Assembly (NCBI GenBank): GCA_035532735.1
Contig: DATKQM010000039.1
Coordinates: 1 to 9,066, forward strand
From: Chersky-840 sp035532735
GTDB lineage: Bacteria; Actinomycetota; Acidimicrobiia; Acidimicrobiales; UBA8190
Length of the DNA: 9,066 bases
Direction of reading: 5' to 3'
Part shown: positions 6,393 through 9,066 of the stretch, piece by piece
Numbering within the stretch: position 1 is the first letter of the stretch
How the letters are laid out: every line of letters starts with the position of its first letter
Notes under the pieces: model-generated
Seen by the model: the letters and a program-made list of their open reading frames with translations, nothing else
Databases searched by the model: none
Told to the model about the DNA's origin: nothing
Program-made: the position numbers and the translations under genes

Positions 6393-7280
6393 TCACCCCG
6401 ACGCCGCGCCGGAGCGCCCCTGGCCAGTAGGGCTGCCCGCCACGTCGGCCACAGAGGGCGGGTCCCTCCACACGAGGCCCTTCACCTCACCCAACTCCTC
6501 GCCGAAGAGCCTGCTCCCCACGGTCCGGAACCATGCCACGTCGCCCGACGAGTACACCCGGAGCGAGCCGGGCTTGTCCGCGCCCCGTCCGACGCCGAGC
6601 CGGCCCGGATCGGTCTCACCCAGGATGGCCCGGACCTCGAAGGCGGTCTCGTCCGCCGATGACACGAGGACGACCTCCCGACCCATGACATCGGCGATGG
6701 TCCGGGCCAGGAACGGGTAGTGCGTGCACCCGAGCAACAAGGTGTCGACCCCGGCGTCGCGCACCGGCGCCAACAGCCGTTCGGCCAACACCGACACCTG
6801 GTCCGAACGCGTCTCGCCTCGTTCGACGAACTCGACGAACCCCGGACACGACGCGGGGACGAGCTCGACCGGGACCGCCAGCGCCCCCATGGCCCGCTGG
6901 TACGCGCCGGACCGGATCGTCCCCACCGTCCCCACCACGCCGACCTTCCGATTCCGCGTGGCCTTGGCCACGGCCCGCACGCCGGGGTCGATGACACCGA
7001 CCACCGGGACCGGCAACAGCGCCCGCAACGCGTCGAGCGCGGCCGCCGACGCGGTGTTGCAGGCGACGACGATCAACTTCACGTCGACCTCGTCGATCAG
7101 CCATCGCCCGATCTGCACGGCGAAGGACCGCACCTCACCGAGATCGCGCGGTCCGTAGGGGTACCGCCCGGTGTCACCCACGTAGACGAACTCCTCGTGG
7201 GGAGCAAGGTCGATCAGCGCCCGAGCCACGGTCAGCCCGCCGAACCCGCTGTCAAACATGCCGATGGGGCGGCTGTCCAT
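6393..7280 (-). CDS. murI: Glutamate racemase
   Basis: This enzyme interconverts L- and D-glutamate, supplying D-Glu for the peptidoglycan stem peptide, in the cytoplasm and without a cofactor. The two catalytic cysteines are in their usual motifs: VACNTASA (Cys74) and LLGCTHYPFL (Cys185). The N-terminal IGMFDSGFGGLTVAR carries the conserved Asp10, and GDTGRYPYGPR (35-45) is the family loop. At 295 residues it has a Gly/Ser/Ala-rich tail of about 20 residues that is probably disordered. The ATG at 7280 has GGGAGG directly against it, too close for a normal ribosome binding site. A TAGCCT -10-like hexamer seven bases upstream suggests a leaderless transcript. It is the first gene of the murI, MBL, rph, rdgB operon. 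Confidence 0.97.
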   Translation of the reverse strand: MDSRPIGMFDSGFGGLTVARALIDLAPHEEFVYVGDTGRYPYGPRDLGEVRSFAVQIGRWLIDEVDVKLIVVACNTASAAALDALRALLPVPVVGVIDPGVRAVAKATRNRKVGVVGTVGTIRSGAYQRAMGALAVPVELVPASCPGFVEFVERGETRSDQVSVLAERLLAPVRDAGVDTLLLGCTHYPFLARTIADVMGREVVLVSSADETAFEVRAILGETDPGRLGVGRGADKPGSLRVYSSGDVAWFRTVGSRLFGEELGEVKGLVWRDPPSVADVAGSPTGQGRSGAASG

Positions 7281-7287
7281 CCTCCCG

Positions 7288-7293
7288 AGGCTA
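7288..7293 (-). promoter_or_regulatory. Candidate -10 element for a leaderless murI transcript
   Basis: On the minus strand TAGCCT fits TAnnnT and is followed by seven bases and then the murI ATG. In actinobacteria this spacing puts transcription initiation at the A of the start codon. No convincing -35 is seen. The 82 bases between the neighbouring gene and murI hold little else beyond a weak imperfect hairpin at 7331-7346. Confidence 0.45.
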
Positions 7294-7362
7294 CGGCACC
7301 GCTCCAGCGCCGAGCGTCACGCCCAACCCCACCCAGAAGTCCGGGTCGGGCTCAGAAGAGGG

Positions 7363-7677
7363 TCAATTGAGCGGCAGCTGGGGGGCGTCGGCGAGCGATG
7401 CCCGGCCCGTCTTGCGCCCACCCACGGGAAAGACCTGCTCGGGAAGGAACGACCGCACCCGGTCCTCCCCGGGCCGACCCCCGATCACCTCGACCGACTC
7501 GGCCCCGTTGCGCTCGTTGCGCACGAACCCGAGGAACCGCCACGCCGCGCTCCGCAACACAGGCCCCTCGATCTCGACGGGGTCACCCCGCCGCAACCCG
7601 TTCCATTCCTCGCTCCGGTGCAGGTGCTCGGGGCGGGCTTTGACCTTCTCCTGGGCCCGTCGGGCCGGAGGTGTCAC
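7363..7677 (-). CDS. Small hypothetical protein (104 aa), unrecognised
   Basis: I do not recognise this family with confidence. The 104-residue protein is basic at the N-terminus (MTPPARRAQEKVKARPEHLH) and has a compact central part, RRGDPVEIEG at 29-38, WRFLGFV at 46-52, SVEVIGGRPG at 61-70 and VRSFLPEQVFP at 74-84. That pattern of short beta strands and turns could be a small SH3-like barrel. No signal peptide or membrane segment is present. The start is GTG at 7677, which overlaps the stop of an 8-codon reading frame (7700-7674) as GTGA; no in-frame upstream start exists nearby. It is divergent from the ferritin-encapsulin operon and points toward murI. The protein-like pattern of strands and turns supports a real gene, but function and start are open. 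Confidence 0.62.
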   Translation of the reverse strand: MTPPARRAQEKVKARPEHLHRSEEWNGLRRGDPVEIEGPVLRSAAWRFLGFVRNERNGAESVEVIGGRPGEDRVRSFLPEQVFPVGGRKTGRASLADAPQLPLN

Positions 7678-7700
7678 CGAGCGGGGCGGAAGTCGGCCAT
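7674..7700 (-). other. Possible 8-codon leader ORF (MADFRPAR) before the hypothetical gene
   Basis: The ATG at 7700 opens a frame of eight codons ending in TGA at 7676-7674. That stop overlaps the GTG start of the 104-residue gene as GTGA. The ATG lies six bases after a TAGGTT -10-like hexamer. If real, ribosomes loading on a leaderless mRNA would translate this peptide and re-initiate at the GTG. It is too short for coding statistics, so this rests on geometry alone. Confidence 0.3.
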
Positions 7701-7753
7701 GCCCGAAACCTATACCGTGTCACCGGGACCAGAGAGCCGATAGGAGCACGAGC
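7678..7753. promoter_or_regulatory. Divergent promoter region for the encapsulin operon and the small hypothetical gene
   Basis: On the plus strand, tataccgt (7711-7718) supplies a -10-like element (taccgt fits TAnnnT) followed about 36 bases later by the ferritin ATG, with aggag at 7742-7746. On the minus strand the overlapping TAGGTT (7712-7707) is followed six bases later by ATG at 7700, a leaderless layout. The two -10 elements overlap, so polymerase could not occupy both at once. A direct repeat, gtgtcaccg at 7671-7679 and 7717-7725, flanks the region. No IdeR/DtxR-type or Fur-type box was recognised. Confidence 0.45.
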
Positions 7754-8128
7754 ATGGCGAGCGAAGGGCTGCACGAAGCTGCCGACCTCCTCGACGAGGA
7801 GACCATCGACCACCACCGTGCCATGACCTCGCTGTGCGAAGAGCTCGAGGCCGTGGACTGGTACGACCAGCGGGTGAAGGCGACCTCGGACCCCACCCTG
7901 GCCGAGATCCTGGCCCACAACCGCGACGAGGAGAAAGAGCACGCCTCGATGACCCTCGAGTGGCTCCGACGTCGGGACCCCACCCTCGACCACCACCTCC
8001 GTACCTACCTCTTCACCACCGGGTCCGTCCTCGAGATCGAGACCGAAGCCGAAGCCGAAGCCGAAGCGGGGTCGGACGCGGGACCGGGATCACTCGGGAT
8101 CGGAAGCCTGAAGGGACGCGAATCATGA
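7754..8128 (+). CDS. Encapsulated ferritin (EncFtn), encapsulin cargo protein
   Basis: This 124-residue protein matches encapsulated ferritins such as that of Rhodospirillum rubrum: two antiparallel helices that dimerise to build a ferroxidase centre and oxidise Fe(II) inside the encapsulin shell. ELEAVDWYDQR at 30-40 and HNRDEEKEHASMTLEWLRR at 55-73 are the core. Glu30, Glu32, Glu60 and His63 correspond to the metal-site residues, and Trp36/Tyr37 are in place. An acidic Glu-Ala linker (TEAEAEAEAGSDAG, 97-110) leads to the targeting peptide SLGIGSLKG at 113-121, which docks cargo on the inner shell wall. The start is ATG at 7754, with aggag seven bases before it; the open frame reaches far upstream but nothing there resembles the family. 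The stop overlaps the encapsulin ATG as ATGA, so the two are co-translated. Confidence 0.96.
   Translation: MASEGLHEAADLLDEETIDHHRAMTSLCEELEAVDWYDQRVKATSDPTLAEILAHNRDEEKEHASMTLEWLRRRDPTLDHHLRTYLFTTGSVLEIETEAEAEAEAGSDAGPGSLGIGSLKGRES
8043..8066 (+). repeat. Hexanucleotide repeat (ccgaag x4) in the cargo linker
   Basis: Four perfect copies of ccgaag in frame encode the Glu-Ala repeat of the ferritin linker. Loss or gain of a unit would change the linker by two residues without breaking the frame, and so alter the reach of the targeting peptide. Confidence 0.9.
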
Positions 8129-8937
8129 ACCACCTCCATCGAGACCTCGCCCCGATCGGCGACGCGGGCTGGCAGGCCATCGAAGAGGAGATCACTCCTC
8201 GCCTCGAGACCTATCTCGCGGCCCGCAAGCTCGTCGACTTCGAGGGGCCCAAGGGTTGGGCCCATTCGGCCACGACCCTCGGACGGACCACGTCGATCGC
8301 GGGGCCCTCAGCATCGGTCACGGGATCCCAACGACAGGTCCTGGCCTTGTTGGAGCTCCGCGCCGAGTTCACCGTGGCTCGCACCGAGATCGACGACGCC
8401 GAGCGCGGCGCCAGTGACCTCGATCTCCCCGGTCTCGAAGAAGCGGGGCGCCACATCGCCCTGGCCGAGAACACCGCCGTCTTCCACGGCTACCGGCCGG
8501 GACAGATCAAGGGGATCACCGAGAGCACCTCGCACACCGCCCTCACCTTGTCCGCCGACGCCGAGCACTACCCCACGGCCGTGGCTGAGGCCGTCGACGT
8601 CCTCCGGGGTGCGGGGATCGGCGGGCCCTACGGCTTGGCCCTGTCACCGGGGATCTACACCGAGATCGTCCACACCGCCGAACACGGCGGCCATCTCCTC
8701 CTCGACCATCTCCGCCAGATCCTCGGCGGCCCCCTGGTGTGGGCGCCGGGCGTGGAGTGCGGCATCGTCGTCAGCCTGCGCGGTGGGGACTTCGTCTTCG
8801 AGTCCGGCGAGGACATCTCGATCGGCTACACCTCGCACGACGCCCAGAACGTCAATCTCTATCTCGAAGAGAGCTTCAGCTTCCGCGTCCTCGAGCCCGA
8901 TGCCGCCGTGGCGCTGCGCACCAAGCCCAAGAAGTAG
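8125..8937 (+). CDS. Encapsulin nanocompartment shell protein (family 1)
   Basis: This 270-residue HK97-fold shell protein self-assembles into an icosahedral protein compartment in the cytoplasm. Family landmarks are the N-terminal LHRDLAPIGDAGWQAIEEE (4-22, the arm and helix that bind the cargo peptide), LAARKLVDFEGPKGW at 31-45, the segment HGGHLLLDHLRQILGGPLVWAPG near 187-209, and the C-terminal DISIGYTSHDAQNVNLYLEESFSFRV at 230-255. Its length is close to the 264-270 usual for family 1, which build small T=1 shells. The start is ATG at 8125, inside the stop of the ferritin gene (ATGA), with gaaggga upstream. With that neighbour, the compartment is very likely for iron storage and protection against iron-driven oxidation. 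The TAG stop is the first element of a 14-bp tandem array. Confidence 0.97.
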   Translation: MNHLHRDLAPIGDAGWQAIEEEITPRLETYLAARKLVDFEGPKGWAHSATTLGRTTSIAGPSASVTGSQRQVLALLELRAEFTVARTEIDDAERGASDLDLPGLEEAGRHIALAENTAVFHGYRPGQIKGITESTSHTALTLSADAEHYPTAVAEAVDVLRGAGIGGPYGLALSPGIYTEIVHTAEHGGHLLLDHLRQILGGPLVWAPGVECGIVVSLRGGDFVFESGEDISIGYTSHDAQNVNLYLEESFSFRVLEPDAAVALRTKPKK

Positions 8938-9066
8938 CCGGTCAGTGGTAGCCGGTCAGTGGTAGCCGGTCAGTGGTAGCCGGTCAGTGGTAGCCGGTCA
9001 GTGGTAGCCGGTCAGTGGTAGCCGGTCAGGGGTAGCCGGTCAGTGGTAGCCGGTCAGTGGTAGCCG
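8935..9066. repeat. 14-bp tandem repeat, at least 9.4 copies, starting at the encapsulin stop codon
   Basis: The unit tagccggtcagtgg starts at 8935 with the encapsulin stop TAG and repeats without gaps at 14-base steps (8949, 8963, 8977, 8991, 9005, 9019, 9033, 9047). A partial copy at 9061 runs into the right edge, so the array is longer than seen. Only one base differs: the copy at 9019 has g for t at 9030. As 14 is not a multiple of three, TAG recurs in all three frames. Neighbouring units can pair ccggt with gccgg across an eight-base loop. There is no spacer diversity, so it is not a CRISPR array. Confidence 0.97.

Noticed and set aside
7367..8128. A 253-codon ferritin frame starting at 7367.
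   Set aside because: The portion before 7754 is antisense to the small hypothetical gene and unlike ferritin; the ATG at 7754 has aggag at proper spacing and gives the family length.
7834..8937. An encapsulin protein extended by about 97 residues upstream of 8125.
   Set aside because: The upstream part is the ferritin gene read in another frame; the family N-terminus begins at MNHLHRDLAPIG, with a good ribosome binding site.
8935..9066. The 14-bp array as a CRISPR array or plasmid/phage iterons.
   Set aside because: The units are contiguous with no spacers, which excludes CRISPR. There is no replication gene, AT-rich stretch or DnaA box nearby to suggest an origin.

Overview
The window is about 70% G+C and reads as chromosomal DNA of a high-GC actinobacterium. 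Two things point there. The first is the gene order murI, metallo-beta-lactamase protein, rph, rdgB, which matches Mycobacterium tuberculosis Rv1338-Rv1341. The second is the set of acyl-CoA enzymes of mycobacterial style, including a double-length FadE34-like acyl-CoA dehydrogenase. A deep lineage such as Acidimicrobiia is possible, but the sequence alone does not settle this. No rRNA, tRNA, CRISPR array, insertion sequence or phage gene was seen.

Region 1 (1-2893, minus strand) is an apparent operon transcribed leftward: a MaoC-like hot-dog protein, a DoxX-like membrane protein, and a two-domain acyl-CoA dehydrogenase that runs off the left edge. Region 2 (2894-3346) is a 453-bp divergent intergenic region with no convincing gene. 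It holds several perfect inverted repeats, one of which is an 18-bp palindrome that closely matches the DosR/DevR box of mycobacteria. Region 3 (3347-4210, plus strand) is a lone crotonase-fold gene in which both classical hydratase glutamates are replaced. Regions 1 and 3 together look like beta-oxidation of an acyl-CoA or steroid-type side chain, possibly under redox or hypoxia control.

Region 4 (4249-7280, minus strand) is a tight housekeeping operon, murI, MBL phosphodiesterase-like gene, rph, rdgB, with 4-base GTGA overlaps at two junctions and a 4-bp gap at the third. The murI start looks leaderless. It links peptidoglycan precursor synthesis, probable cyclic nucleotide turnover, RNA 3'-end trimming and nucleotide-pool cleaning.

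Region 5 (7363-8937) holds a small unrecognised minus-strand gene. Divergent from it is a two-gene iron-storage operon: an encapsulated ferritin with a C-terminal targeting peptide, overlapping by ATGA with the encapsulin shell gene. The ferritin oxidises iron and the shell stores it.

An odd feature links distant parts of the window. Two unrelated short tandem arrays, 16 bp x 3.7 after doxX and 14 bp x 9.4 after encapsulin, each begin at the stop codon of the gene before them. Each has a unit length not divisible by three, so stop codons recur in all three frames. The main systems are recognisable families. The less ordinary signals are these stop-anchored arrays, the DosR-like box, the degenerate crotonase active site and the overlapping divergent promoter with a mini-ORF.
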